This document shows positions 42,327-51,588 of a stretch of DNA of 64,000 nt, one piece after another. The translations under genes and the position numbers were made by a program. This DNA comes from Acholeplasma hippikon (lineage in GTDB: Bacteria; Bacillota_I; Bacilli_A; Acholeplasmatales; Acholeplasmataceae). Position 1 is the stretch's first letter, and the number at the start of each line of letters is the position of its first letter. The notes beneath the pieces were generated by a model. The model ran no database searches, had not been told where the DNA came from, and worked only from the letters and a program-made list of their open reading frames with translations. The DNA lies in NCBI RefSeq assembly GCF_900660755.1, contig NZ_LR215050.1, positions 186,001 to 250,000 on the forward strand, given 5' to 3'.

Positions 42327-42875
42327 ATGAAAATATGGATAAAGTTAATCATTGTCATACCTTTACTTATTATTGGTGCAATTTTTGTGTTTCCAAGCAA
42401 ACTATATGTATCTTTTAAAGGCGAGAGATACTATGAAAATGAATATGGATATAAAAGTGATTCGGATCGTCAAATTACAGTTGAAATGATAGAAGAACGA
42501 ATAATGATTAAAATTGCTGGTGATATCAATGTTATAACCATTATTCACGAAGAAAATGGACTTATCTATAGAATAAGTGATGGTACGACGTCAAAAGAAT
42601 TTAGCGAATCAGATAATTTAACAGATGAACCTTTAGCTCCTTATGTTGAATTAGGCAAAGATATTTATTTGATGACTAATTTTTTTAATGAAGACTTTAC
42701 ACCGGCTTTTTATATAATGTTTAGTATTTTATTAGTTCTTGGTGTAGTTTTAAATCATTTTTCAGTTAAAAAACAAAAGACAAAAGTAGAGCCATTTAAG
42801 CTTTTAGGTCAGATTGTATCATTCTTCTTAATTGTTTTTAGTTTATTCGTTATTATGTTGTTAGTTTTAGTTTAA
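42327..42875 (+). CDS. Hypothetical membrane protein
   Basis: 182 aa. The start at 42327 follows RBS AAGGGGG; an ATG at 42303 lies upstream of the RBS. One N-terminal helix (about 5-25), an extracytoplasmic domain of about 90 residues (VTVEMIEERIMIKIAG-like strands), and two C-terminal helices (about 128-145 and 160-182). Not recognised. Possibly part of the accessory patch after tRNA-Leu. 135 bases separate it from the next gene. Confidence 0.55.
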   Translation: MKIWIKLIIVIPLLIIGAIFVFPSKLYVSFKGERYYENEYGYKSDSDRQITVEMIEERIMIKIAGDINVITIIHEENGLIYRISDGTTSKEFSESDNLTDEPLAPYVELGKDIYLMTNFFNEDFTPAFYIMFSILLVLGVVLNHFSVKKQKTKVEPFKLLGQIVSFFLIVFSLFVIMLLVLV

Positions 42876-42966
42876 AGCATCATTAATAAAAATTAACTTC
42901 TAGTTGAAATTTTAATCAATATAATTTACAAAAAGTAAAGTAAAAGAAACTAAATGTATAATATAC

Positions 42967-42994
42967 TTGACATTTGGTTTTTTTATTGTATGAT
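42967..42994 (+). promoter_or_regulatory. Promoter for the 43011-45735 unit
   Basis: Consensus TTGACA (42967-42972), 16-base spacer, TATGAT (42989-42994), 16 bases before the ATG at 43011. Confidence 0.7.
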
Positions 42995-43010
42995 TATATT
43001 GAGGTGCAAA

Positions 43011-43619
43011 ATGAAAATATTTAAAATTATATTAATTAATTTATTAGTCTCAACCTTTGTAATTTTATCTTTACTATTTGGGAATACTGATAATGAATAT
43101 TTTAGTTATGCTTTAGGAGTAATCTTTGGTATTTGGGCAGTTGTGATTTATAAAACATTTATTATCATTAAAAATCCAAATCAAGCAAAGAAAGTATATG
43201 ATGAAAGACAGTTGTTAAGTAGAGGGAAGTGTTATGAAATTTCATTTTTCACGCTTGGTGGCACACTTTTATTAGATGGCTTTATTCGTATGATGTTTAA
43301 TTTCCATTGGTCAAATTATATCGTTGGCGTAATAAGTGCGATATTTATTAGTGTTTCTGTGTTTTCAGCGCTTGCGATCAAAAAGGATGCATATGAAGGG
43401 ATTAATTCAAATCGAAGTCAACTAATCATTGTCTTATTAGTCATGGGATTATTCAACTTAGTAATTGCCGTAATGAGTATAATTAACGGCGAATTCATTG
43501 AAGGAAATATGGTAACAAGTTACTTCTTAAGTTTATTAGCGGGTGTGATGTCACTTGTGATTGCAGGATTTACAATGTATAAAAAATTTAAAGAAGGTCA
43601 AGAGCATGAAGAATCTTAA
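43011..43619 (+). CDS. Membrane protein partnered with an XRE regulator
   Basis: 202 aa with about six hydrophobic segments. RBS GAGGTG precedes ATG 43011; a longer frame from 42954 overlaps the promoter. It overlaps the next gene (HTH) by 14 bases. Such membrane protein/XRE pairs often precede small ABC exporters in Firmicutes, where the membrane protein may sense the envelope (inference). YDERQLLSRGKCYEIS in the cytoplasmic loop recalls DUF-type proteins in these pairs; no firm family. Confidence 0.6.
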   Translation: MKIFKIILINLLVSTFVILSLLFGNTDNEYFSYALGVIFGIWAVVIYKTFIIIKNPNQAKKVYDERQLLSRGKCYEISFFTLGGTLLLDGFIRMMFNFHWSNYIVGVISAIFISVSVFSALAIKKDAYEGINSNRSQLIIVLLVMGLFNLVIAVMSIINGEFIEGNMVTSYFLSLLAGVMSLVIAGFTMYKKFKEGQEHEES

Positions 43620-43824
43620 GTTGAAAGCTGCAAGAGCTGCACTAGATTATTCACAAGCAGACCTAGCAGAAATGGTTGGTGTTTCAAGACAGACCATTAA
43701 TCAGATTGAAAGTGGAGAATATAATCCTACGATTAATTTATGTATTGCAATATGTAAAGTATTAAATAAAACATTAGATGAACTATTTTGGGAGGGTAAT
43801 GATGGAAGAGATTCTAGTAGTTAA
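43606..43824 (+). CDS. XRE-family HTH regulator (small, Cro-like)
   Basis: 72 aa, one HTH domain (about 5-60; QADLAEMVGVSRQTINQIE, PTINLCIAICKVLNKTLDELF), typical of YozG-like DNA-binding proteins. Its start lies inside the upstream gene and it overlaps the ABC ATPase gene by 23 bases, so the four genes form one coupled unit. Likely controls the operon. Confidence 0.88.
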   Translation: MKNLKLKAARAALDYSQADLAEMVGVSRQTINQIESGEYNPTINLCIAICKVLNKTLDELFWEGNDGRDSSS

Positions 43825-44572
43825 CGGTTTGAATAAAACATTCAAACTATCAAAGAAACAACAAAAAATTGATAAAACTGATAATCCAGTTAAAGTGGCA
43901 GTAAAAGATTTATCTTTTAAAGCATATAAGGGTGAGATTTATGGATTACTTGGACCGAATGGCGCAGGTAAAACCACAACTTTACGTATGATTTCTACAC
44001 TGATTAAACCTGATAGTGGCGATGCATTAGTTGATGGCGTTAGTATCAATGATGATCCAGATTTAGTAAGAAGTAAAATTGGTTTCTTAACTAGCGAATT
44101 AAAATTAGAAGATTTCTTTACACCAAACTATTTATATGATTTCTTCTCAAATTTACATCAAGTAGATAAAGAAGTTGCACAAAAGAGAAAAGAAGAAGTA
44201 TTTAAAAAATTCGGTATTGATAAATTTGCTGAAGTTAAAGTTGGAGATTTATCAACTGGTATGAAACAAAAGATTTCATTAGTAATTTCAGTTGTGCATA
44301 ATCCAAATATTATTATTTTTGATGAACCAACTAATGGTTTAGATATTATTACAGCTAAAACAGTTACAGACTTTTTAGTAGATTTAAAAAATGAAGGTAA
44401 ATCTATTATTCTATCAACACATATTTTCTCATTAGTAGAAAAACTATGTGATCGTGTTGGTATTATTATTGATGGAAAGATGGTCTTAGAAGGTAACTTT
44501 AGTGAAATCACTAAAGATATGACAATCGAAGAAAGATTCTTTGAACTCTATGACAAGAAAGGTGAAGCATAA
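43802..44572 (+). CDS. ABC exporter ATP-binding protein (NatA-like)
   Basis: 256 aa. Walker A GPNGAGKTT, signature LSTGMKQK, Walker B IIIFDEPTNGLD, H-loop STHIFS. ATG 43802 is preferred (GGAGGG six bases before); ATG 43799 also possible. Pairs with the ABC-2 permease whose gene overlaps its last base. Resembles the NatAB Na+/drug exporter; substrate unknown. Confidence 0.92.
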   Translation: MEEILVVNGLNKTFKLSKKQQKIDKTDNPVKVAVKDLSFKAYKGEIYGLLGPNGAGKTTTLRMISTLIKPDSGDALVDGVSINDDPDLVRSKIGFLTSELKLEDFFTPNYLYDFFSNLHQVDKEVAQKRKEEVFKKFGIDKFAEVKVGDLSTGMKQKISLVISVVHNPNIIIFDEPTNGLDIITAKTVTDFLVDLKNEGKSIILSTHIFSLVEKLCDRVGIIIDGKMVLEGNFSEITKDMTIEERFFELYDKKGEA

Positions 44573-45735
44573 TGAAGACAATAGGAATCATTATTAAAAA
44601 AGAACTTAGAAGATTCTTTACAGATAAAAGAATGCTTATCAGTTTAATACTTCCTGGTATTTTAATCTTTGTTATTTATAACTTTATGGGTTCTGCATTC
44701 CAAAACACATTTAAGCCAAATACGGAATATGTTGTCTACATTGAAAATGAGCCAGTAGAGTTAAAAGGTTTATTAGAGATTGATGGTCTGACATTTAAAA
44801 TAAATGAAGAAGAGTTAACACAAGAAGAGATTTTAGAACGAATTAAAAATAAAGAAATTGATGCGTATATCTTCTATGAAGAAGATTTTTACAACAAGAT
44901 GATTGCTTATAATCCTAGTTTAGGAACTAAAGCTCCAAATATTGAAATTTATTATAATTCATCAAATCAAGATTCTCAAAATTTTTACGCAATTTATACT
45001 TCAGGATTAGAAACTTTTGAAACAACAATTTCAAACAAGTTTGATATCAATAATTCTGAAACAAAATATGATTTAGCAACTGATGAAGATATGTCAGTGA
45101 TGATCATTAGCATGATGTTACCATTCCTATTAATGACATTCTTATTCACGGGTGCAATGGGTATCTGTACAGAATCAATTGCTGGTGAAAAAGAACGTGG
45201 AACAATTGCTACTTTATTAATTACACCTGCGAAACGTCATGAATTAGCTTTAGGTAAGATTATTGCCTTAGGTATTACATCACTAACATCAGCACTTGCA
45301 TCATTCATCGGTTTAATGGCATCTTTACCTGCACTTTTAGGTGATGGAATTACCTTAAGTGTCTATGGTTTTGGCACATTGGCATTAGTATTATTAGTGA
45401 TTATGTTTACTGTATTATTCTTCACAACAGCATTATCTATTATTTCTGCATTTGCAAAAACTGTAAAAGAAGCATCTTCTTTAGCGGTTCCATTAATGAT
45501 GCTTGTGATGCTTGTTGGAGTAACAGGATTTATGAATACATCAGTTACATCAAATTCGCTTTTATACTTATTACCAATCTACAACTCAATTCAATGCTTC
45601 AGCGGTTTATTAAGTTTAACGATTAATCCATTAAACTTATTATTAACGATTATTTCAAATGGCGTGATGATTGGCATTGGTGTGTTTGTATTAGCTAAGA
45701 TGTTTAACAGCGAAAAGATTATGTTTAATAAATAG
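44572..45735 (+). CDS. ABC-2 type permease (NatB-like)
   Basis: 387 aa. N-terminal helix (about 20-40), a large extracytoplasmic domain (about 45-175), then five to six helices with AGEKERGTIATLLITPAKRH, the ABC-2 family signature, on the cytoplasmic side. Encoded directly after its ATPase and closed by the terminator at 45747. Confidence 0.92.
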   Translation: MKTIGIIIKKELRRFFTDKRMLISLILPGILIFVIYNFMGSAFQNTFKPNTEYVVYIENEPVELKGLLEIDGLTFKINEEELTQEEILERIKNKEIDAYIFYEEDFYNKMIAYNPSLGTKAPNIEIYYNSSNQDSQNFYAIYTSGLETFETTISNKFDINNSETKYDLATDEDMSVMIISMMLPFLLMTFLFTGAMGICTESIAGEKERGTIATLLITPAKRHELALGKIIALGITSLTSALASFIGLMASLPALLGDGITLSVYGFGTLALVLLVIMFTVLFFTTALSIISAFAKTVKEASSLAVPLMMLVMLVGVTGFMNTSVTSNSLLYLLPIYNSIQCFSGLLSLTINPLNLLLTIISNGVMIGIGVFVLAKMFNSEKIMFNK

Positions 45736-45746
45736 TCGTAAAAATG

Positions 45747-45777
45747 AGTTTATCTAGCATTAGATAAACTTTTTTTA
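45747..45777 (+). terminator. Rho-independent terminator
   Basis: AGTTTATCT/AGATAAACT, loop AGCATT, followed by TTTTTT. Confidence 0.9.
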
Positions 45778-45827
45778 TTGGACTATTCATTGTATAATGA
45801 ATTTAGAAGTAACTTTGGGGGATAACT

Positions 45828-46733
45828 ATGGACAAAATAATATATTTTTTTACTGGTATAAAAAATATTGAAAAGTTTGATTATAAAATTTTCTTTTCTA
45901 AATCTTTTACGAATAGAAATAAAAAGGAAATCATCTATTTTGATAATTTACCGATACCTTATTTATGGACAAGAGTTTTCTTGTTTATGTTAGGTTTATC
46001 CTTAGTGTCTTTTTTAAATACAATTTATGTTGGAGTTTATGCTTTTCCTTGGTTAACACTCATAGCAGCAAGTGTTATTCCGATGACATTTACAGTATTT
46101 TTCTATGAAATTATGAAAGATAAAATTATTGGCATTGGTAAAGCAATTATTATCTTTTTTATCGCAACAACCTTATCTTTATTTATAGTTGGACAAATTA
46201 ATTTTGGTGTAAGTGATTTTGTTGATACTGTTATGATTGCCCCACTCATCGAAGAATTTGCGAAAATGTTTACGATTTATATCGTTATTAAAAATGTTAA
46301 AGCCAAAAAGGTAAGCCAAGGTGTTTTTATCGGATTTTTAGTTGGTGCAGGTTTCCAAATTGCAGAAACAATGGGCTATGCAACTATCTGGGGAATCAAT
46401 GGCTTGATTAGAAGCCAGTCAATTGATTATACGGTTTTATTTAGAAGATCAGCACATGCATTTATGTCACATGCTTTATTTGGTGCTCTACATGGTATGG
46501 GCATCATATTAAGTATAAGATTAAAAAATAATGTTTGGATTAAAATATCATTATTAGCATTAGTTAGTCATATGGCATGGAATTTTGTAGCGGTTATGAT
46601 GTTACCATCATTCTTTGAAGAATCACTTTTCATTTTGATTGATTTATTATTTATTCCATGTTTCTTTATGTTATTAAATGTTTCACTGTATGATGATAAG
46701 TCTGTAATTATTGAAGACGTTATGATTAACTAA
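45828..46733 (+). CDS. PrsW-like intramembrane metalloprotease
   Basis: 301 aa with about eight helices. PLIEEFAKMFT contains the E-E-x-x-K signature (about residue 140), GFQIAETMGY the second motif, and HAFMSHALFGALHG and SHMAWNF the conserved His residues. In Bacillus PrsW cleaves an anti-sigma factor; here the target is unknown. RBS GGGGGATAACT. Monocistronic as far as visible. Confidence 0.82.
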   Translation: MDKIIYFFTGIKNIEKFDYKIFFSKSFTNRNKKEIIYFDNLPIPYLWTRVFLFMLGLSLVSFLNTIYVGVYAFPWLTLIAASVIPMTFTVFFYEIMKDKIIGIGKAIIIFFIATTLSLFIVGQINFGVSDFVDTVMIAPLIEEFAKMFTIYIVIKNVKAKKVSQGVFIGFLVGAGFQIAETMGYATIWGINGLIRSQSIDYTVLFRRSAHAFMSHALFGALHGMGIILSIRLKNNVWIKISLLALVSHMAWNFVAVMMLPSFFEESLFILIDLLFIPCFFMLLNVSLYDDKSVIIEDVMIN

Positions 46734-46780
46734 ATGATCTTAATATAAAAAAAACTTATATATACCTATAAAATCATTAT

Positions 46781-46809
46781 TTGAATTTATATAAAATTAA
46801 GCATATAAT
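46781..46809 (+). promoter_or_regulatory. Promoter of the ABC exporter pair
   Basis: TTGAAT (46781-46786), 17-base spacer, TATAAT (46804-46809), 20 bases before the ATG. Confidence 0.7.
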
Positions 46810-46828
46810 TTAGGAAGAAAGAGGTTAG

Positions 46829-48529
46829 ATGAGCATGAAATTACGAAATTATGTTAAACACAAGTACAAAATATTTATTGGGGTTAGCTTTAAAATCATT
46901 GAAGCAGTGATTGAAATTCTATTACCGATTGGTATGAGTTTAATGATTGATAATGGTATTTTAAAAAATGATAAAAACTATATATTAATTGCATCACTTA
47001 TGCTTATTGGATTAATTATTGTTGCCTTTATTTCAAGTATAACCGCACAATATTATGCTTATGACATCTCTGAAAACTATGTAAAAGAGTTAAGGGTTGA
47101 TATGTATAAGAAAATTTCTAAATTTTCTCCAACTCAATATAATGAGTTTACACAATCAAGCTTAGCCAATCGCTTAACATTAGATGCTTATCAAAGTGGA
47201 AATGCAATTTCAATGAGTATTAGAACAGCCTCTCGTGCACCATTCTTAGTCATTGGTTCATTAATTGCTATTTACACCATTCATCCGCAATTTGCATTAA
47301 TTTTATTAATATCTGCAGGTATTTTATTACCATTATTAGTTATTTTCTTAAGACAATCAATGAAGAACTATAAAGAAGTTCAACGTAAGAATGATGATTT
47401 AACAAAAGTAGTTAAGAGTAATTTAACAGGGATGCGTATCATCAGAGCATTTAGAGGGGAACAAAAAGAAACAACAAAGTTTAAAGTGAAAAATAAAGAT
47501 ATTACAAAGACGATGAATAAACTCAATTTATTCCAGTTATTAACAGGTCCTACAACAACTATCTTTATGTATACTACTTTAGTCATTATTTTATTTATGG
47601 CTATTCCAATTGCAAACTCAGGGGAGTTTTCAATTTCAAGATTAGCTAGTATTGTAACTTATACAACACAATTAACAGTCGCTTTAGTTTCTGTTATGAA
47701 TTTAGTTATGATTTATACAAGAAGTATTTCATCTAATATTCGTATTAGAGAATTATTAAACATGGAAATTTATGAAGAAACTGAAGACAAATTCTTATTA
47801 CCTGAATCAATTGATTCCATTGAGTTTGAAAATATTAGTTACACTTATCCAAGAAGAAGTAAACCTTCAGTTAAAAACATTAACCTAGACCTTAAAAAAG
47901 GCGAAATTATAGGATTAACTGGTAAAACGGGGTCTGGTAAATCAACAATCATGCAAATGCTAGCAGGTTACTATAGTCCACAGGATGGAACAATCCTAAT
48001 TAATGGTATTCCATACAATAATTTCAAGTTATCTGATTTAAGAAGAAAAATTGGATATGTATCTCAACGTGCAGAATTCTTAAAAGGAACAATTTATGAA
48101 AATATTGTGATGGGTAACTATAAAATTACAGAAGAAAGAGTGATTGAAGCTTTAAAAAAGGCAGAAGCCTATGACTTTGTTATGAAAAAACCAAATGGTA
48201 TTTATAGTTTAGTTGAAGAAAAAGGAACAAACTTCTCAGGGGGACAACGTCAACGCTTAAGTTTAGCTAGAGCGTTTGCGAATAACTATGAAGTCTTAAT
48301 TTTAGATGACTCATTTAGTGCCCTTGATTTCTTAACGGAATCAATGATTAGAAATAGAATTTTAACAGACTTTAAAGATAAAATCTTAGTTTTAATTAGT
48401 GTTAGAAAATCTACTTTACTAGCAGCAAATAGAATATATGTCATCGATAAAGGTGAAATAGAAGCAGAAGGTAATAATGAATTATTACTTCATACATCAC
48501 CATTATATGGACAACTAGTGGAGGATTAA
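46829..48529 (+). CDS. ABC exporter half-transporter with degenerate ATPase site
   Basis: 566 aa: six membrane helices (about 1-310) and an ATPase domain (about 330-566). Walker A GLTGKTGSGKST and signature FSGGQRQRLS are intact. Walker B is LILDDSFSALD, with Asp where the catalytic Glu should be (about 491), and the H-loop reads LISVRKS without His. This is the pattern of the non-catalytic subunit in heterodimeric exporters such as TM287/288 and BmrCD. Partner gene starts one base after the stop. Substrate, probably drug or lipid, unknown. Confidence 0.92.
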   Translation: MSMKLRNYVKHKYKIFIGVSFKIIEAVIEILLPIGMSLMIDNGILKNDKNYILIASLMLIGLIIVAFISSITAQYYAYDISENYVKELRVDMYKKISKFSPTQYNEFTQSSLANRLTLDAYQSGNAISMSIRTASRAPFLVIGSLIAIYTIHPQFALILLISAGILLPLLVIFLRQSMKNYKEVQRKNDDLTKVVKSNLTGMRIIRAFRGEQKETTKFKVKNKDITKTMNKLNLFQLLTGPTTTIFMYTTLVIILFMAIPIANSGEFSISRLASIVTYTTQLTVALVSVMNLVMIYTRSISSNIRIRELLNMEIYEETEDKFLLPESIDSIEFENISYTYPRRSKPSVKNINLDLKKGEIIGLTGKTGSGKSTIMQMLAGYYSPQDGTILINGIPYNNFKLSDLRRKIGYVSQRAEFLKGTIYENIVMGNYKITEERVIEALKKAEAYDFVMKKPNGIYSLVEEKGTNFSGGQRQRLSLARAFANNYEVLILDDSFSALDFLTESMIRNRILTDFKDKILVLISVRKSTLLAANRIYVIDKGEIEAEGNNELLLHTSPLYGQLVED

Positions 48530-48530
48530 G

Positions 48531-50237
48531 ATGAGAAATTATTTAAAATTAATTAAATTAACAAAGGGGAAAAATCATCACCTTTATATTGGAATCATCT
48601 TTGCCTTATTTGCTAGTATATGTATGCTTGTTGCGCCACTATACTTAAGAACAATTCTTAATAATATCTTGGTTCATGATGTCAAAATAGATTTATACAT
48701 TGTATTATCACTTTATATATTAGGTGGTATACTCACTTGGTTAAGTTCAGTATTCGCAACTAAATATGCAGTTTATACAATGGAATTCTTGCGTGATAAA
48801 CTTACAGAAAAAGTATTTAATGTGCCAATTGGATTTTTAGATAAAACACCTTTTGGTAGTATCATCAATAACTATACAACAGATGTAGAAATCATTTATG
48901 ATGGAACTTCCCACCTTTTTAGCCAGGCCTTTATGAGCATCTTCATGATGGTTGGCTCATTAGGATTAATGATCTATTTAAATGTTTATTTAGCTATCAT
49001 GGTGACGGTTTTATCGCTACTTATTTTATTTGTAACTAAAAAATTAAATAAACTAAGTGAAAAGCATTACTTTAACTTACAAAAGAACAATGCAGAGTTA
49101 AATGGCCTTACAAATGAGTTTATTAGTGAACACAAACTCATTTATTCATATAACTATGAAGAAATAGCTTTAAAACGATTTGAAGAAAAAGCAACTGAAT
49201 TAAAAGATTCAAGTAAACGTGCAAATGTTATATCTGCTTTATCAAATCCAACCACACGTTTCATTAATAATATTATCTTTATCTTAATTGGTTTTATTGT
49301 TGGTTATGTCTTTACGGATAATTTTGAAATTGGTTTACTTACAAGTTTTATTGCATATAGCCAATCATTCTCTAAGCCTATAAATGATTTAACAAACCTT
49401 TCATCAATCTTAATGGCAAGTACGAAATGTATGGATAGAGTATTTGATTTATTAGATGAAAAGAATGAAATTGATCTACATGAATTTGATAAAGAAGATA
49501 TCTTTAAAAAAGGAAATATCTCAATTAATCACTTATACTTTGCATATGATAAGCGTTATCCATTAATTGAAGATTTAAGTTTAGAAATTAAGCGTGGCGA
49601 TAAAATCGCGATTGTTGGTCCTACTGGAGCAGGTAAGTCAACATTAATTAATCTTCTTTTAAGATTTTATGATGCAAGAGAAGGTAACATCATGATTGAT
49701 AATAAAAATATTGACCATGTAAGTAAACGCGCTTTACGTGAAAGTATTGGCCTTGTGTTACAAGAACCATGGTTATTTGAAGGTACGATTTATGAAAACA
49801 TCACTTATGGTAAAGAAGATGCAACGATGGAAGATGTTATCTATGCTTCTAAATTAGCCGGTGCAGATGAATTTATTCAAACGTTAAAAGATGGTTATCA
49901 AGCAAAAGTATTAGAAGATGGTCGTAACCTATCTATTGGTCAACGTCAGTTAATCACAATTGCAAGAGCACTTATTTTAGATTCAACAATTTTAATTTTA
50001 GATGAAGCAACTTCAAATGTAGATAGATTAATGGAAAGAGAACTGCAAAAGACATTCAAACACATCATTAAAAACAAGACAAGTTTCTTTATTGCCCACC
50101 GCTTATCTAATGTTGTTGATTCAACCGCAATTATTGTGATGGATAAAGGAAAAATCGTTGAAATCGGAAATCATGAAGCTTTAATGAATAAAAAAGGTTT
50201 TTATTATAACTTATTTCAAAGCCAATTTACAGTGTAA
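48531..50237 (+). CDS. ABC exporter half-transporter with canonical ATPase site
   Basis: 568 aa: six helices and an ATPase domain. GPTGAGKST, Q-loop LQEPWLFEG, Walker B LILDEATSNVD with catalytic Glu, H-loop IAHRLS. The signature is LSIGQRQ instead of LSGGQ, as expected if it faces the degenerate site of the partner while the partner's FSGGQ faces this canonical site. Forms a heterodimer with 46829 (inference from gene pairing and motif complementarity). Closed by the terminator at 50241. Confidence 0.93.
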   Translation: MRNYLKLIKLTKGKNHHLYIGIIFALFASICMLVAPLYLRTILNNILVHDVKIDLYIVLSLYILGGILTWLSSVFATKYAVYTMEFLRDKLTEKVFNVPIGFLDKTPFGSIINNYTTDVEIIYDGTSHLFSQAFMSIFMMVGSLGLMIYLNVYLAIMVTVLSLLILFVTKKLNKLSEKHYFNLQKNNAELNGLTNEFISEHKLIYSYNYEEIALKRFEEKATELKDSSKRANVISALSNPTTRFINNIIFILIGFIVGYVFTDNFEIGLLTSFIAYSQSFSKPINDLTNLSSILMASTKCMDRVFDLLDEKNEIDLHEFDKEDIFKKGNISINHLYFAYDKRYPLIEDLSLEIKRGDKIAIVGPTGAGKSTLINLLLRFYDAREGNIMIDNKNIDHVSKRALRESIGLVLQEPWLFEGTIYENITYGKEDATMEDVIYASKLAGADEFIQTLKDGYQAKVLEDGRNLSIGQRQLITIARALILDSTILILDEATSNVDRLMERELQKTFKHIIKNKTSFFIAHRLSNVVDSTAIIVMDKGKIVEIGNHEALMNKKGFYYNLFQSQFTV

Positions 50238-50240
50238 TTG

Positions 50241-50270
50241 ACATGCTAGCTTATGCTGGCATGTTTTTTT
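50241..50270 (+). terminator. Rho-independent terminator
   Basis: ACATGCTAGC-TTAT-GCTGGCATGT (one wobble) followed by TTTTTT. Confidence 0.92.
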
Positions 50271-50358
50271 ATCACATACTTAAGTTTTTAAAATGCATCT
50301 TTAAAATAAAATAAAAAAAATAGGCATATAATTTTTAGGTGTAAAGTAAGGTGATAAA

Positions 50359-50655
50359 ATGTTTCAAAAGATTACAACCTCAGAATTAGAAAAGTTAATG
50401 CAACTAGGCAATATTAAAATTATTGATGTAAGAGAAAAAGATGAAGTTGATAGTGGCCATATTGAAGGTATCATTCATATTCCATTAGGAGAATTAACGA
50501 GTCATTTAAATAAACTTAAGAAAAATCAAGTTTACTATATTATTTGTAGAACAGGCAACCGTAGTCACATTGCAGCTGAAATATTAACAGAATTAGGTTA
50601 TAAAGTTGTCAATATTCTTGGTGGTATGAGTTGTTATAACGGTGAACTTGCATAA
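50359..50655 (+). CDS. Single-domain rhodanese-like protein
   Basis: 98 aa, cytoplasmic. IIDVREKDEVDSGHIEGIIHIP and the active-site loop CRTGNRSHIAAE with the persulfide Cys. Sulfur transfer or thiol redox role; the physiological partner is unknown. RBS AAGGTGAT. TATAAT at 50327 is a probable -10 without a clear -35. Confidence 0.92.
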   Translation: MFQKITTSELEKLMQLGNIKIIDVREKDEVDSGHIEGIIHIPLGELTSHLNKLKKNQVYYIICRTGNRSHIAAEILTELGYKVVNILGGMSCYNGELA

Positions 50656-50686
50656 AAAAAGCAGAAATTAATCTGCTTTTTCTTTT
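50653..50686. terminator. Bidirectional terminator between convergent genes
   Basis: AAAAAGCAGA-AATTAA-TCTGCTTTTT, with A run on the left and T run on the right, so it works both ways. The 3' end of the minus-strand gene overlaps it. Confidence 0.85.
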
Positions 50687-51090
50687 AGTGATTCACAATA
50701 TTTTTTAAATGATTGTAAGATTGCATTCCAACCTTGTTTTTGGAATTCTTCTGGATACTCATCTTCAGGATCAAATGATAAGAATACATGTGTACCACTG
50801 CCCATGATTTTAAATAAAACATCAACTTCTCTACCATCATCAAGTACATATTTTAAAATAAATGGTTTTTGAATTTCAGTATATTTACCTGTAAAATCAA
50901 ATCCTGCTGAACCATCTTTAGCTTCCATACGATAACTAAAGGTTCCTCCGACCTTTAAATGATTAACTGCATGTGGTGAATGCCAATCAGATGAGGCTTG
51001 GTTCCATTTCACTATATGTTTAGGATCATTATAATAATCCCACACTTTTAAAATATCTTCATTGATATGTGCATCAATTGAAATTTTCAT
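50668..51090 (-). CDS. SRPBCC/AHSA1-family protein
   Basis: 140 aa, START-like beta-barrel. ISIDAHINEDILKVWDYYND at the N-terminus, HIVKWNQASSDWHSP, GGTFSYRMEAKDGS and the C-terminal QKQGWNAILQSFKKY match Activator of Hsp90-like ATPase-1 homologues (often annotated as polyketide cyclase-like). The start at 51090 has RBS AAAGGGGAG; the longer frame to 51144 lacks one. Function unknown; small hydrophobic ligand binding is typical. Confidence 0.85.
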   Translation of the reverse strand: MKISIDAHINEDILKVWDYYNDPKHIVKWNQASSDWHSPHAVNHLKVGGTFSYRMEAKDGSAGFDFTGKYTEIQKPFILKYVLDDGREVDVLFKIMGSGTHVFLSFDPEDEYPEEFQKQGWNAILQSFKKYCESLKEKAD

Positions 51091-51111
51091 ATCTTTCTCC
51101 CCTTTAGCCTT

Positions 51112-51140
51112 ATCATATTTCAACAAGTCAAAATATACAA
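51112..51140 (-). promoter_or_regulatory. Promoter of the SRPBCC gene
   Basis: On the minus strand TTGTAT (51135-51140), 17-base spacer, TATGAT (51112-51117). Confidence 0.5.
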
Positions 51141-51162
51141 CCAAATTGCATTTTAGGACACA

Positions 51163-51191
51163 TTGATAGATCGATGATTTAGTGGTAGAAT
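51163..51191 (+). promoter_or_regulatory. Promoter of the cupin gene
   Basis: TTGATA (51163-51168), 17-base spacer, TAGAAT (51186-51191). Divergent from the SRPBCC promoter. Confidence 0.55.
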
Positions 51192-51220
51192 GAAATCAAA
51201 GAGACGAGGTGGACATAAAT

Positions 51221-51553
51221 ATGTTTAAAAATATTGAAAAGAGTCAAGTGTTAAAGTTAGCAAATGAAATTAATTATCAAGAAGGTTCAGTCATTTCTAA
51301 ATCAATTGTTCAAAATAAATTTGTAACAGTGACATTATTCGCATTTGATAAGGGTGAAGGTTTGTCAATGCATAAGTCAAAAGGGGATGCGTTTGTAACA
51401 GTTTTAGATGGAACTGTAAAAGTAACCATTGATGATAAAGCATACATGTTAACTATAGGGGATTCAATCATCATGCCTGCTAATATTATGCATGGTTTAG
51501 AAGCAGTTGAAAAGTTTAAGATGCAATTAACAATTGTTTTTCCAACTGAATAA
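51221..51553 (+). CDS. Small cupin-domain protein
   Basis: 110 aa. One cupin barrel: FDKGEGLSMHKSKGDAFVTV (motif 1 with one His) and LTIGDSIIMPANIMHGLEA (motif 2). ATG 51221 with RBS GAGGTGG eight bases upstream is preferred over GTG 51209, which overlaps the RBS. Metal or ligand binding; substrate unknown. Confidence 0.85.
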   Translation: MFKNIEKSQVLKLANEINYQEGSVISKSIVQNKFVTVTLFAFDKGEGLSMHKSKGDAFVTVLDGTVKVTIDDKAYMLTIGDSIIMPANIMHGLEAVEKFKMQLTIVFPTE

Positions 51554-51560
51554 AAAATAA

Positions 51561-51588
51561 TGGCACAGTTAATTACTGTGCCTTTTTT
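51561..51588. terminator. Bidirectional terminator
   Basis: GGCACAGT-TAATT-ACTGTGCC (51562-51582) with T run to the right and A-rich flank to the left; the stop codon of the minus-strand regulator lies in it. Confidence 0.85.

Noticed and set aside
43011-43824. Toxin-antitoxin pair (membrane protein plus XRE)
   Set aside because: The HTH gene overlaps a NatAB-type ABC exporter operon; a regulator/sensor pair is the simpler reading.
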